Of a stretch of DNA of 64,000 bases, positions 24,546 through 35,077 are shown piece after piece; position 1 is the stretch's first letter; each line of letters opens with the position of its first letter. The notes beneath the pieces are model-generated. The model saw nothing but the letters and a program-made list of their open reading frames with translations, searched no databases and had not been told where the DNA came from. The translations under genes were made by a program, and so were the position numbers. Source of the DNA: CAVPMW01 sp963706515 (lineage in GTDB: Bacteria > Chloroflexota > Anaerolineae > Anaerolineales > UBA4823); contig CAVPMW010000007.1 of NCBI GenBank assembly GCA_963706515.1, forward strand, positions 496,001 to 560,000, in the 5' to 3' direction.

Positions 24546-26943
24546 ATGGACGATAAGACATTAACTCTGCTGGAATTTCCCAAGATTCTGGACAAGCTGG
24601 CGGGCTTGACTGCCTTTTCCGCATCTGCAGAAAAAGCGCACCTGCTGCGCCCGACCAACGACCTGTTCGAAGCCCGCCGCCGCCAGGCAGAGACCAGTGA
24701 AGCCGTCGCGCTGCTGGTCACCCATCCTGACCTGACGATCGGCGGGGCGCGCGACATCCGCCAGCCTGTCGACCTGGCGCAGCACGGCGGCGTGCTCACC
24801 CCCGTGGAGCTGCTGGACGTTAAATCCACCCTGGTCGCCGCTCGCACCCTGGCGCGCACATTTGAGCGCTTGCAAGCCCAATTCCCACTTCTGGCAGATA
24901 TCGCTGGGCGCATGCCGCAGCCAGCCGGGCTGATCGAAGCCATCACCCGGGCAATCTCCGAGCGGGGGGAGATCCTCGATTCAGCCTCGGATAAGCTGGG
25001 CAGCATCCGCCGCGAGCTTTTGGTCACGCGCGACCGCCTGCTCACCAAACTGCAGCATATGGTCACCGATCCCAAGATATCGCCCTTGCTCCAGGAGGCC
25101 CTGGTGACCCAGCGGGACGGTCGCTTCGTGCTTCCCCTGCGAGCCGAGTTCAAAGGGCGAGTGCGTTCCATCGTCCATGACCAATCGGCATCCGGAGCGA
25201 CGCTGTTCGTCGAGCCGTTGGGGGTCGTGGAGCTGAACAACCGCAACCGTGAGCTGCAGCTTGCCGAGCGCGACGAAGAGCGGCGCATCCTGACCGAGCT
25301 TTCCCACCAGGTCGGGATCGCCGGCACCCAGCTCCTGGGAATGGTGGACGACGTCGCCGAGCTCGACCTGGCCTTTGCCCGCGGGCGTTACGCTGACGAG
25401 CTGGGCGCTTGCGAGCCTGTTTTGCATGAGTTTCCGCCGCAGCGTGAGGATCCTGCAAGCGGCAGCCGGCATCCGGGCAGCGTGATCCGCCTCGTTCAAG
25501 CGCGGCACCCGCTGCTCGATCCGCGTACTGTCGTGTCCATTGACGTTGAATTGGACTCGCAGACCTTCGTGCTGGTGATCACCGGACCGAATACGGGCGG
25601 AAAGACGGTCACTTTAAAAACGGTGGGGCTGCTGGCTTTGATGGCTCAGGCTGGCCTGCACATCCCGGCCCAATCCGGCGCGGAAATCAGCATCTTCGAA
25701 CAGGTCTTTGCCGACATCGGCGACGAGCAATCCATCGAACAGTCCCTTTCGACATTTTCCGGGCATATCAAGAACATAGTTCGCATCCTCAGCGAAGCCG
25801 ACGCGCACTCGCTGATCTTGCTGGACGAGCTGGGCGCAGGCACCGACCCGCAGGAAGGAGCCGCCCTGGCGCGCGCCATCCTGGAGCACATCCTCAGCCG
25901 GGGGATCACCACCCTGGTGACGACTCACCATCCTGAGCTGAAAGCTTACGCTCACGCCAAGCCCGGTGTGGTCAATGCCAGCGTGGAATTCGACATCGAG
26001 ACTTTACGCCCCACCTTTCACCTGACGATCGGCTTACCCGGTCGGTCCAATGCACTCGCCATCGCCCAGCGCCTGGGGATGCCGGATGAAATTATCAGCA
26101 CCGCCCGCGCCGAGCTCTCGCCCGAGGATTTGCGCGCCGAAGACCTGCTCGATGAGATCCATCGCCAGCGCGACCTGGCGCGAGCAGGCACGGACCGCTG
26201 CCGAAGGAGCACGCCGTGAAGCGGAGCAGCTGCGCGCTGAGCTTGCCCGGCGCCTGGATGCCATCGAGGACGAGCGCCGCCAGACCCTGGAAAGCGCGCG
26301 CCGCGAATCCCAGGTCGAGGTGGAGGCGCTCCAAAACGAGATGAACGAGGTGCGGCGCCTCCTGGCTCACGCCAGGCAGCCTTTGGATGCCCTGGAGCCT
26401 GTCGAGGAGAAGGTGGAGGAGCTCGAAGAGGCGGTTGCCGAGCCGGTGAGCCGCAACACGCCTACGCTGCCCCTGCCCCGGCAGCATTCGATCCGCCTGG
26501 GCGATAAAGTGCGGGTGCGCTCGCTCAATGCCCAGGGCGTGGTCACCGTCCTGGGAGAGGAGGAGGCTGAAATCCAGGTGGGGATGCTGCGCATCCGCGC
26601 CCGCCAGTCCGATCTGGAATTATTCAGCCCTGGCGTGATAGCCGAGCCGCGCCCGGGCAGCGCCCGTCCCACCCCGGTAGAAACTCTCTTGCCCGCCTCG
26701 CCTGGGATGGAAATCGATCTGCGCGGCCAGCGCGCTGATGAAGCTGCCGACGCCCTCGAGCGTTACCTGGATGCTGCTTACGTTTCTGGTCTCCCGTTCG
26801 TGCGCATTATCCACGGCAAAGGCACTGGCAAGCTGCGCGAAGTAGTCCGCCAGGCGCTCCAGCGCCACCCGCACGTGCGCTCCTTTGCCGGCGGCAGCGA
26901 TAAAGAGGGCGGAGAAGGTGTGACCGTCGTCAAGCTGGCTTGA
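24546..26943 (+). CDS. mutS2: Endonuclease MutS2 (one frame slip)
   Basis: About 798 aa, normal length. MutS2 is a MutS-like ATPase with an Smr nuclease that suppresses recombination or rescues collided ribosomes. N-terminal LEFPKILDKLAGLTAFSASA, core VPLRAEFKGRVRSIVHDQSA-like segment with SGATLFVEP, Walker A GPNTGGKTVTLKTVGLLALM, DIGDEQSIEQSLSTFSGHI, Walker B LILLDELGAGTDPQEGAAL. A slip near 26180-26200 separates the ATPase part from the coiled-coil (REAEQLRAELARRLDAIEDE) and the Smr domain EIDLRGQRADEAADALERYL with IHGKGTGKLR. The slip sits in a GC-rich run of the linker; both sides are fully conserved. Confidence 0.95.
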
Positions 26944-26973
26944 ACGGCTGGTGGTGCTACAATTAATCCCGCC

Positions 26974-28200
26974 ATGATCCGCTCTGCTAGGAGAGAGTTC
27001 CTGTCGATCCTGCTGATCGCAGCCAGCCTGCTCTCAGGGCTTGCCTGCCGGGCCTCGCTCCCCTTAACCACCCAGACACCTACCCCAACGGAGACCGAGA
27101 CCCCTTCCCCGACCAGCACCGCCACCCGCACGCCCGTTCCAACAGCGACCCCAACTCTCACCCCGACCCCCACCCAGACGCCCACCCCTACTCCGCCATT
27201 GTACGTTGCGGAGGGTCAGCCGCTGCCAGATACGCTTCCGGTCATCCTTGCCGGCAATGCGGCTGAGGTCTCCGCGCTGGCTAAATGGCAGGTGGACTCG
27301 CTGGTCGACCTGGCCTGGTCTCCAGGCGGCGGGATGCTGGCAGTCGCCGGTACGGAAAAGGTCGATATTTACGACCCAAGCTCCCGCCAGGTGCTAAAAA
27401 CCCTCGAGCCGTTTGGGACTATCGTTGATATCGCTTTCTCACCCGATGGGAGCTACCTGGCGGTCGGGACGAACTCACATTCCCTGGAAACCACCACGCC
27501 TGGCATCTTCACGAGCGTATTCTCCCAGATCTTCTTGTACAGGGTTGACGGCTGGCAGAGCCTCGGCCCGCTTTATTACGCTGAGCGCCCACTGTCGAGC
27601 CTGGCTTTCGCTCCCCACGATAACCGCCTGGGTGCAGCCTACACCCTCCAGGAATTTGGCTTGAATGACCTGCTTTTCTGGGACCTGGCGACGTATCAGA
27701 TCATGCGTGAGTTCCCGGCAAGAGTGGCGCTGGGTGTGCTCTTCTCACAGGATGGGAATACGGTCGTGGTCGCACCCAATCGCTACTCGATCCAGACCAG
27801 GGATTATAAGACCGGTAAGCCGCTGAAGACTTTCTCCACTGCATTCACCGATGCGGTGAACGTGATGGCTTTCCATCCGAGCAGCCCACAGCTGGCTTCC
27901 GGGCATTACGACGGCTCGATCCGCCTGTGGGACAGCGCTGCCGGGACACTAACTCGCCTGATTGCCAGCGAGGACGTAGTCTCCGCCCTGGGGTTTTCTC
28001 CGGATGGCGCCGTCCTGGCTTCGGGACACAGCTACCGCGATCAGCAGGTGCAGCTTTGGGACCCCCAAACCGGGACGCTGCTGCGTTCGCTGGAGGGTCA
28101 CCCCACGGGTGTGAACAGCCTGGCGTTTTCCCCGGATGGTCAGCTGCTGGCTTCAGGCTCATACGATGGGACGGTATACCTGTGGGGGATAAGGCCTTAG
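26974..28200 (+). CDS. WD40-repeat lipoprotein (paralog 1)
   Basis: 408 aa, intact. A lipobox (LLSGLAC, Cys25) is followed by a long Pro/Thr linker (about residues 31-77) and WD40 blades: GTIVDIAFSPDGSYLAVGT, AVNVMAFHPSSPQLASGHYD with SIRLWDS, VVSALGFSPDGAVLASGHS, VNSLAFSPDGQLLASGSYDG with TVYLWG. It should be a beta-propeller tethered to the outer face of the membrane. TACAAT at 26958-26963 puts the transcription start only a few nt before ATG 26974, so the message may be nearly leaderless. The next gene is a paralog, 21 nt downstream. Function unknown; propellers are protein-binding scaffolds. Confidence 0.9.
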   Translation: MIRSARREFLSILLIAASLLSGLACRASLPLTTQTPTPTETETPSPTSTATRTPVPTATPTLTPTPTQTPTPTPPLYVAEGQPLPDTLPVILAGNAAEVSALAKWQVDSLVDLAWSPGGGMLAVAGTEKVDIYDPSSRQVLKTLEPFGTIVDIAFSPDGSYLAVGTNSHSLETTTPGIFTSVFSQIFLYRVDGWQSLGPLYYAERPLSSLAFAPHDNRLGAAYTLQEFGLNDLLFWDLATYQIMREFPARVALGVLFSQDGNTVVVAPNRYSIQTRDYKTGKPLKTFSTAFTDAVNVMAFHPSSPQLASGHYDGSIRLWDSAAGTLTRLIASEDVVSALGFSPDGAVLASGHSYRDQQVQLWDPQTGTLLRSLEGHPTGVNSLAFSPDGQLLASGSYDGTVYLWGIRP

Positions 28201-28221
28201 CTCCGCCGCCAGCCCGACCCC

Positions 28222-29451
28222 ATGCCTGCTAAGCCGGCTCTGCACCGAACGGCAGCTCTCACCGGCTGCCTGCTCCTGCTCTTCCTGGAAGCCTGTAGAC
28301 CCAGGCTGCAGCAGAGCCTTTCGCCGCTGAGCACGCCGATGCCCTCCACGCTCATCCCCTCTGCAGAGCAAATCCCTCTCTTTACGCCGACCGCTACGAT
28401 TATCCCGTCAGCTGCACCAACGGTTTCCCCAACCCTGGCGGCCCCTTCGCCGTCAGCTCCATCCACATCCCCTGCCCCCTCGCCGGCTGCCCTCCCCGAG
28501 ACCAGCCAGCTCGAGGTGGTGTCAGTCAAAAACGCCGCTTCGCTCTCACCGCTCGCGGCGCGCGATTTTGGAGCCTGGGAGTCGCTGCTGGCTTTAGCCT
28601 GGCTTCCGGACGGGGGGACCCTGGCGCTCGCGGCAGGCAACAGGGTGTACCTGCTGCGCCTCCCGTCGCTCGAGCCGCTTTTTTCGCTGGAGGTTGGCGC
28701 TTCCTCGCCGGGGTTGGCTGCCAGCCCGGATGGTAAGCTGCTGGCAGCCGGAAGCCGGGATGGGCAGGTGCGCCTGATCGATACGGACCCGAACAGCCAG
28801 ACATTCGGCCAGGTGATCGCTCAGTTCGAGGCGCATCGCAAGGGCGTGAACGGGGTGGCGTTCAGCCCGGATGGGGAACAGCTCGCCACTGGAGGCAACG
28901 ACGCGGTCGCCAGGATTTGGGAGATCCCCTCCGGGCGGCAGCTCGCCCAATACATCGGCGGGACATTCGCGGTGCCGGACGTGGAGTTCAACCCGCAGGA
29001 CGGCGGGCTGGCGATCGTCAACGGTACCCTGGCGCGCGAGCGGGATACGCAATCAGGCCGCTTCCTGCGTACCTACCAGGCAGAGCAGGCTTTATTGGAC
29101 GTGGTCTTCAGCCCGGATGGCAGCCGCCTGGCAGGCGGGAGCCTCGCCGGCAGCCTGGAGATCTGGGACGCACACAGCGGGGAGCGCCTCAGCCAGCTCT
29201 CACTGCAAGAGGGCGCCTCCAACCTGCTGGTCTGGCAGGTCGCTTACAGCCCGGACGGCGCATTGCTCGCCGCAGCGGGTGGGGATGGCAGCCTGTATCT
29301 GATCGAGGCGCAGACTGCTCGCCTGCTCGCTAATCTCAAAGGAGGCCGCTCTGCTATGACCAGCGCTGCCTTCAGCCCGGATGGGAGGCTGATTGCAACG
29401 GGCAGTTTGGACGGCAAGCTGAAATTGTGGGGAATACGCGGAGGAGGATAG
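28222..29451 (+). CDS. WD40-repeat lipoprotein (paralog 2)
   Basis: 409 aa, intact. Lipobox LFLEAC (Cys25), Pro/Ser/Thr linker to about residue 90, then WD40 blades: LALAWLPDGGTLALAAGN, GVNGVAFSPDGEQLATGGND with AVARIWE, LLDVVFSPDGSRLAGGSLAG with LEIWDA, TSAAFSPDGRLIATGSLDG with KLKLWG. Same layout as the upstream gene, from which it arose by duplication. Starts 21 nt after the paralog's stop, so co-transcription is likely. Confidence 0.9.
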   Translation: MPAKPALHRTAALTGCLLLLFLEACRPRLQQSLSPLSTPMPSTLIPSAEQIPLFTPTATIIPSAAPTVSPTLAAPSPSAPSTSPAPSPAALPETSQLEVVSVKNAASLSPLAARDFGAWESLLALAWLPDGGTLALAAGNRVYLLRLPSLEPLFSLEVGASSPGLAASPDGKLLAAGSRDGQVRLIDTDPNSQTFGQVIAQFEAHRKGVNGVAFSPDGEQLATGGNDAVARIWEIPSGRQLAQYIGGTFAVPDVEFNPQDGGLAIVNGTLARERDTQSGRFLRTYQAEQALLDVVFSPDGSRLAGGSLAGSLEIWDAHSGERLSQLSLQEGASNLLVWQVAYSPDGALLAAAGGDGSLYLIEAQTARLLANLKGGRSAMTSAAFSPDGRLIATGSLDGKLKLWGIRGGG

Positions 29452-29494
29452 CCCGGTAATTCCAAGTTAGCGGGTAACGGTAAATAAGCCTATC

Positions 29495-29677
29495 CTAAGG
29501 CGTCAGGATTACGACCAGGTTCCCGGCAACCACCACCCCAATCAAGATCCAGATCCAGCCGGTCGCATCTTGCCGGGCGGCGGCATACATGCCGATCGCC
29601 GGCAGGGTGATCAGCAGGAAAGCCGCCACGTACACCCAGAAGGAATGCTCTTTCAGCCATGCCCGGATTGCTTTCAT
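29495..29677 (-). CDS. Small two-span membrane protein after the lactate permease
   Basis: 60 aa: a basic amphipathic start (MKAIRAWLKEHSFWVYVAAF), then two hydrophobic stretches (AAFLLITLPAIGMYAAA and IWILIGVVVAGNLVVILT). It begins 7 nt after the permease stop on the same strand, so it looks like the last gene of that operon and may be a permease accessory subunit. No family recognised. Confidence 0.65.
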   Translation of the reverse strand: MKAIRAWLKEHSFWVYVAAFLLITLPAIGMYAAARQDATGWIWILIGVVVAGNLVVILTP

Positions 29678-29684
29678 CGTCGCC

Positions 29685-31239
29685 TCAACGTGCTCCCGCC
29701 AGCCATACCCCCGCCATCGCCAGCAGGCTGACCAGGAGGATCAGCAAGGCAGTATAAGGCAGCACCTTCCGCAAAACATCCGCTTCCCTGCCCGCCATTT
29801 CCACAGTCGATGTGCCAACCGCGATCTTGGCTGGAGTGATGCCGGATGCCAGCGCCCCGCCGGCGCTCTGTGCTCCCAGGATGATAGCAGCCGAGTAGCC
29901 CAGGATGTCCGCCGTGCGCATCTGCAAGATTCCGAACATCACGTTTGAATTCGTATTGCTGCCGGTAATGAACGAGCCCAGCGCCCCGATCCAGGGAGCG
30001 ACAAAAGGAAAGAAGCGACCTGTGCCAGAAGCCAACCCGCGCGCCAGCGTCTCGGTCATCCCGGAATTTTCCATGATCACTGCCATGGTGATCATGGCGG
30101 CGACGCTGATACTCGGGGCAATCACCCGGGTAAGCGTACCGGACAGCACCCGCCGTACAGCTCCGGAGCGGTAATAGCCTGCGATCCAATAGATCAAATA
30201 AGCCAGCGCGGAGGAGTAAAACAGGAGGACCCCCGCGTGCCGGAAAACAGGGATCACCCGTCCAGGTCCAGCCGGGGTGACGTAATTAAACAATGTGCTC
30301 ACCTGGGGAAACTCGACCTGGACCTTAACCTGACCGAGCCAGGCGTATACCGGAGGAACCAGCAGCACAAGCAAGGTGATACCGACCAGGATCAAATAGG
30401 GAGATAATGCAATTACCAGCGCACGCCGTTCTTGCCCGGTGAGCCCAATGGCTGGAGCCTTGTGCGCTGTGTTTATCGCGCTGCCAGTAAACCAGGGGAA
30501 TGACCAGGATAAACCCGACGACTCCCGCTACCAGGGCAGACAGGTTCCACAGGCGGGAAACAGCCACCAGGTACTGGGTCAAGCCCATGCCGATACCCAG
30601 GACCAGGATTGGCAGGAACAAGCGGCGCATAGCGCCCCTGCCGCCCACGAGATGAGCGACTTCGAAACCGATCACCAGGCAGGTTATGCCCAGAAAGAAG
30701 GCGGTGGGACCAGCCACCTGCCCGGCGGGCAGGCCGGTGGTGGCAATCAGCGCCTGGAACGCCGACCCTAAGGATCCGTAGGTTACCGTCCAGAGATGGC
30801 CGATGGAGGGCAGGGCGACTGCCAGGAGCGGGCTGAACCCCAGGCTGAGCAGGATGGGAGCAGTCACCGCGACCGGGACACCGAACCCCCCGACGCTCTG
30901 CAGGAATGAGGCGAACACCCAGGCAATGATGATCGCCTGGACCCCCTTATCCGGGGTCAAGGACGGCAGCGTTTGCCCGATGACACGGATCGCACCCGCC
31001 TCGTTTGCCACCTGGTAGAGCAGGAAAGCTGCCCAGATGATCAACAGCACATCCAATGCCAACAGCAAGGCGCGCATATGAGCAAATGCCAGCAGGCGCG
31101 GTCCCGCTCCGAAGAACAGGATCGAGATGACCAGGGCGCTCAGGTAGCCGGCGCTGCCCACGCGGGCAGTCCCCCAGCGCAGTACGAGCATCAGAAACAG
31201 GATCAGGAGGATGGGCGTCAGTGCAAGCAGGAAGCTCAC
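29685..31239 (-). CDS. lctP: L-lactate permease family transporter (one frame slip)
   Basis: About 518 aa from GTG 31239. LctP/LldP carriers import lactate or glycolate with protons. The N-terminal part reads SFLLALTPILLILFLMLVLR, AFLLYQVANEAGAIRVIG, FASFLQSVGGFGVPVAVTAP and GHLWTVTYGSLGSAFQAL, all diagnostic. After a slip near 30440 the C-terminal part continues with LIYWIAGYYRSG, MAVIMENSGMTETLARG, GSFITGSNTNSNVMFGILQ and GITPAKIAVGTSTV. The gene starts 5 nt after a CoA-transferase subunit, so uptake and CoA activation of the same acid are probably coupled. The substrate may not be lactate itself. Confidence 0.92.
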
Positions 31240-31244
31240 CCGGT

Positions 31245-32018
31245 TTAACCCCCACCGGTCAGGTAGATTCCCTGGGGGTCCAGCTCCTCGCGCAAGATGC
31301 GCAGCTCCTCCACGCCCGGGGGATCGGTGATGCGCAAATTTTCCCCCACCTTTAAGTCCCAACCGGTGTTCTCCCGGGCTTGCTCGGCGGTTTTGCCGGG
31401 ATGCAGGGCGGTCAGGACCAGCTCGCCGGACGCGTCCGGCTCCAGGATGCCCAGGTCGGTGACCACCGCCTGCGGGCCGGAGCCGCGCAGCCGGGCGGCA
31501 TCCCGCTGCGGTTTGCCCTCCAGGAAACCAGCCGAGGTGCGGAAATCTACCCGCTCGGGGAAGCGCCTCACCTGGTGGGGGGAAATGATGTAGCAGCGGT
31601 TCGCCCAGGCCGCAATCTCCATCGAGCCGCCGGAGCCCGGCAGGCGCACCTTGGGGTTCGAGTAGCTGCCGATCACCGTGGCATTGATATTCCCAAAGCG
31701 GTCGATCTGCGCGCCGCCCAGGAAGCCGACGTCCACTTTGCCGCGCTGCAGGTAGAAGGCGAAGATATCGTACATGCTGCACACAGACGTTGCCCCGCTC
31801 ACCAGGGTCGGGTCGCCGATCGAAAGGGGCAGGCGGGAGGGCTGGGCGCCGATCACCCCGGCTTCGTAGATCATCAACAGGTTGGGGGCGTGGGTGCGCA
31901 GGGCCAGGTTGCAGGCCAGGTTCGGCAGCCCAACGCCGACAAAGACGACGTCGCCGTCACGCAGCAGCCGGGCGGCATTGATCGTCATCAGCTCAGGGGA
32001 AGTGTAGGCTTCACTCAT
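31245..32018 (-). CDS. CoA-transferase family I, beta subunit (glutaconate CoA-transferase-like)
   Basis: 257 aa from ATG 32018 (Shine-Dalgarno-like GAGTGAG). Motifs: DGDVVFVGVGLPNLACNLAL, MIYEAGVIGAQPSRLPLSIG with the likely catalytic Glu, VGFLGGAQIDRFGNINATVI, LPGSGGSMEIAAW. The enzyme moves CoA between carboxylic acids through a glutamyl-CoA thioester. The alpha subunit is 17 nt upstream. Similar GctB-like proteins act on glutaconate, ketoacids or ring-cleavage products, so the substrate is open; linkage to a lactate-type permease suggests a short hydroxy or mono-carboxylate. Intact. Confidence 0.88.
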   Translation of the reverse strand: MSEAYTSPELMTINAARLLRDGDVVFVGVGLPNLACNLALRTHAPNLLMIYEAGVIGAQPSRLPLSIGDPTLVSGATSVCSMYDIFAFYLQRGKVDVGFLGGAQIDRFGNINATVIGSYSNPKVRLPGSGGSMEIAAWANRCYIISPHQVRRFPERVDFRTSAGFLEGKPQRDAARLRGSGPQAVVTDLGILEPDASGELVLTALHPGKTAEQARENTGWDLKVGENLRITDPPGVEELRILREELDPQGIYLTGGG

Positions 32019-32035
32019 GGATCTCACTCGGATTT

Positions 32036-32939
32036 CTAGTAATTCCCATAATTGACCGGCGCGCTGTAGCGCTCAGGCACTTTCAGCCGGGCGTGCACTT
32101 CCGCTCCCAGCTTTTGCCAGTACTCGAGCGCGGTCCCTGACTCCATACACCCATTCTTCCAGGTAGGCCTTGACGGCTTCAGGCGACTTGCTGATCCCGT
32201 CCCACTCCAGGTAGAAGGGGTTATCGCGGTCGTAATAGCCTTGCGTGTAGGATGGGTGCGCAGCATACGGCACGTGACAGACCGCATCGACGATGAAGCC
32301 GGGGATGAGCGTGCGGTTGGGGTCCGAGCGGATGACCGACTCGTCGACGATCTCCTCGGCGGTGAGGATGACTCTATCGGCGGCAAAGGCGGCCTCCTTT
32401 TGCTCGCCGATGATGCCCCAGATATGGGCGTTGCCGTGCACGTCCGCCCGCTGCACGTGGACGATGGCCACATCCGGCTTGAGCGCCGGCACCACGACCA
32501 CCTCTCCGCCGCTGTACGGGTCGCGGATCGTGCGGTAAGCCGGGTTGGCATTCTCCAGGTCGTGCGCCGCGGTCGGGTTCATCGGCATGAACGGCAGCCC
32601 GGTGGCGCCTGCCTGCAGGCGCGAGATCATGCCGAAGTGGGAGTACTCCTCCCATTCCAGACGCCCGGCTTCGAGCTCAGCCCGGACGATCCTCAATGAG
32701 CCCACCCCGGGGTTGCCCATGTAGGAGAAGATCACCTTGCGGGCGCAGCCTGCAGCTACCATCTGGTCGTAGATCAGGTCGGGTGTGGCGCGCGCCAGGA
32801 CCAGGTCTTTGCGCCTCTGGCGGATGATCTCGTGGGCTGCCGCATAGGGGATCAGGTGGGTAAAACCAGCCGCGTAGACAGTGTCGCCATCTCTGACATA
32901 GCTGCGGATGGCTTCAGAAAGCGGTATCAGCTTGTTCAT
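32036..32939 (-). CDS. CoA-transferase family I, alpha subunit (one frame slip)
   Basis: About 300 aa. N-terminal LIPLSEAIRSYVRDGDTVYA, then AGFTHLIPYAAAHEIIRQ, FSYMGNPGVGSLRIVRAEL, the PFMPM segment, VVVVPALKPDVAIVHVQRAD and HGNAHIWGIIGE, matching GctA-type subunits. The main frame runs past the natural end; a slip near 32130-32150 switches to the conserved tail ALEYWQKLGAEVHARLKVPE, stopping at TAG 32036-32038. It pairs with the beta subunit downstream. The small membrane-protein gene upstream overlaps its start by 4 nt, so the operon is small TM protein, alpha, beta, permease, small TM protein. Confidence 0.88.
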
Positions 32940-33190
32940 CTAATATTCTCAACTTTATCTTGTTCTTTCTTCTTGGGTTTGCCGCGCAGCAGGCGGAACC
33001 TGGGGCTGGGCGGCGGGGGGACGTATGAGCGCCAGATCAGATAGATGCCCCAGATCAGCAGCAGAGAGCCAAAACAGAAATAACCGAATGCGGGAATATC
33101 TGCGAGATCCGTCGCGAAAAAGACGCTCAGCAGGATCAAGCCGACCACCAAAAAGAATTCACCGAAGTACTTCTTCATCGGCGCGGGCAT
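32936..33190 (-). CDS. Small membrane protein, first gene of the CoA-transferase operon
   Basis: 84 aa (or 80 from the Met at 33178). Two hydrophobic segments (EFFLVVGLILLSVFFAT, AFGYFCFGSLLLIWGIYLIW) and a Pro-then-basic tail (VPPPPSPRFRLLRGKPKKKE). The stop overlaps the ATG of the CoA-transferase alpha gene by 4 nt, indicating coupled translation. No family recognised. Confidence 0.65.
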   Translation of the reverse strand: MPAPMKKYFGEFFLVVGLILLSVFFATDLADIPAFGYFCFGSLLLIWGIYLIWRSYVPPPPSPRFRLLRGKPKKKEQDKVENIR

Positions 33191-33305
33191 TATGCACCCA
33201 TCAGGGGATATCCGTCAGCTCTGCTGGCGAGGTCGCTGCGGATATCCCCAGGCATATTTCGAATTGATCACACCCCAATCTGGCGCAGGCGGCTCGCAGC
33301 AGGAA

Positions 33306-33415
33306 GTTTGACGCTTGAAGCTGATGCTGAAAACTGGCGCATCAAGCGTCAAACTTCCGCGTTTGACGCTTGAAGCTGATGCTGAAAACTGGCACATTAA
33401 GCGTCAAACTTCCGC
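33306..33415. repeat. Two tandem 55-bp hairpin repeats
   Basis: 33306-33360 and 33361-33415 are near-identical (differences only in gcgcatc/gcacatt). Each unit folds on itself: agtttgacgctt pairs with aagcgtcaaact, with an inner gatgc/gcatc stem. It lies between the aldehyde dehydrogenase stop and the next gene on the same strand, so a double terminator is plausible. Only two copies and no spacers, so not CRISPR. Confidence 0.85.
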
Positions 33416-33444
33416 GTTTAACTCCTCTGCCTCTATCCCGCCGC

Positions 33445-35026
33445 TCAGTCGATCAGGGTATGGATCTGCTCGTGCATGTAGAGCGGCAGGTAGTAATGCC
33501 CGCCGGCGTTCTTACCCGTGGAACCCGAGCCTTTCCACCCGCCGAACGGCTGGAACCCAGGCCAGGCGCCGGTCGTCGCGCCTTGCGGGCGGTTCGCGTA
33601 CGTGACGCCCGCCTGGCTCTGGTCGAAGAACCAGTCGGCTTCGTCTTTGCTGCCGTAGAATGCCGGCGGTCAGACCGTAATTGACATCGTTGGCGTAGCC
33701 CATGGCTTCTTCGAGACTCTTGACCCGGGCTACTGTGGTGATCGGCAGGAACATCTCGTATTTCCACAGGCGGTGGTTCAATGGAACGTCCGCCACGAGC
33801 GTCGGGGTACAGAAATAACCCTTGCCGAACTCCCCTTCGGTGAGCACCTTTCCGCCGGTCAGGAATTTCCCCGCCTGGGACAGCTCCTCGGTGAAGTTTT
33901 GGAAATCCCGGTAAGAGCTCTTATTCACCACCGGCCCCAGATATACCGTGCGATCGGTGGGATCGCCGATGGTCAGCTTGCTGGTCAGGTCGACCAGGCG
34001 GGAGACCAGGGAATCGTAGACCGGCTCTTCGATATACACCCGCGAGCAGGCCGAGCACTTCTGCCCCTGCAGGCCGAATGCCGAGCGGAGAATGCCGATC
34101 GCGGCGCGCTCCAGGTCGGCGTGGCGGGAGACGATCGCCGGGTTCTTGCCGCCCAGCTCCAGGATGATCGGGCGGACGTAGCGACCCGCGGCGAACTCTT
34201 TGTAGATCTTCATGCCGACGTCGAACGAGCCGGTAAAGGTGACCCCATCCACCTCGGGGTTGTCGATCAACGCCTGCCCCAGCGTGCTGCCGGGACCGGT
34301 CACGTAGTTGAAGACGCCATCCGGCAGCCCTGCTTCGCGCATGCATTCCGCTAATAAGCGCACCACCCAGGGGGTATCCGTAGCTGGCTTCATCACGATC
34401 GTATTGCCGGTCACCAGGGCCGCGCCGGCAGGTCCGCCGGTCAGAGCCGCCGGGAAGTTGAACGGGCTGATCACCAACCAGACACCGTAAGGTCGCAGCA
34501 CCGAGAAGTTCGTGGCGTTATAGCCGACCAGGGGGTCTTTGCCCATCTGCACGATGTAGCCGTCATTCGCTTCCATCTGGTCGCAGCAGTAGCGCACCAG
34601 GTCGGCGGTTTCAGCCACGTCGCCCAGGGCTTCCATGCGGTTCTTACCCACTTCCATGGATAGAGCGGCGCTGATCTCGAAGGTGCGCCGGTCGATGACG
34701 TCTGCCACCTTGCGCATCAATGCCACCCGGTCCTGCCATTTCATCCGGCTCCACATGGGGAACGCCTTGCGCGCGGCCATGATGGCCTCATTCGCGTCCT
34801 GAGCGGTGCCTTTCTGGAATGTACCCAGGACCAGGTCGGTATTAGCCGGGGAGCGGTCCTCGAATTTCTCAGCAGAAAAACGCTCTTTTCCGGCAATGAG
34901 CATGCCATGCTCTTCCCCGAGGTGTTTTTTGACTTCGACCAGGGCTTCGTCGTAGCGCTGGTGCAGCTCTTCGGGGGGGTTGAACATGGTTGCGTAAGTC
35001 AGTTTGAATGTCTCAGTCATATGCAT
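33445..35026 (-). CDS. Aldehyde dehydrogenase, 1-pyrroline-5-carboxylate dehydrogenase-like (slip near the 3' end)
   Basis: About 526 aa. NAD(P)-dependent oxidation of an aldehyde, most likely glutamate semialdehyde in proline catabolism. Seen: PAALTGGPAGAALVTGNTIV, the NAD-fold motif GVTFTGSFDVGMKIYKEFAA, catalytic Glu in ILELGGKNPAIV, catalytic Cys in GLQGQKCSACSRVYI, and YEMFLPITTVARV. After a slip near 33660 the end reads QAGVTYANRPQGATTGAWPG, FQPFGGWKGSGSTGKNAGG and YYLPLYMHEQIHTLID. ATG 35026 or 35020 (MTETFKL) is preceded by AGGAGGC. No proline dehydrogenase is nearby. The divergent neighbour is the gene at 35286, and the intervening space holds paired palindromes. Confidence 0.92.
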
Positions 35027-35077
35027 TTGCCTCCTGAAAAATATGGGTTGGTTTTGAGGTTCGCAAACCGGGCGGCC

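Noticed and set aside
33306..33415. CRISPR-like repeats
   Set aside because: Only two abutting copies with no spacers, and no cas genes in the window.
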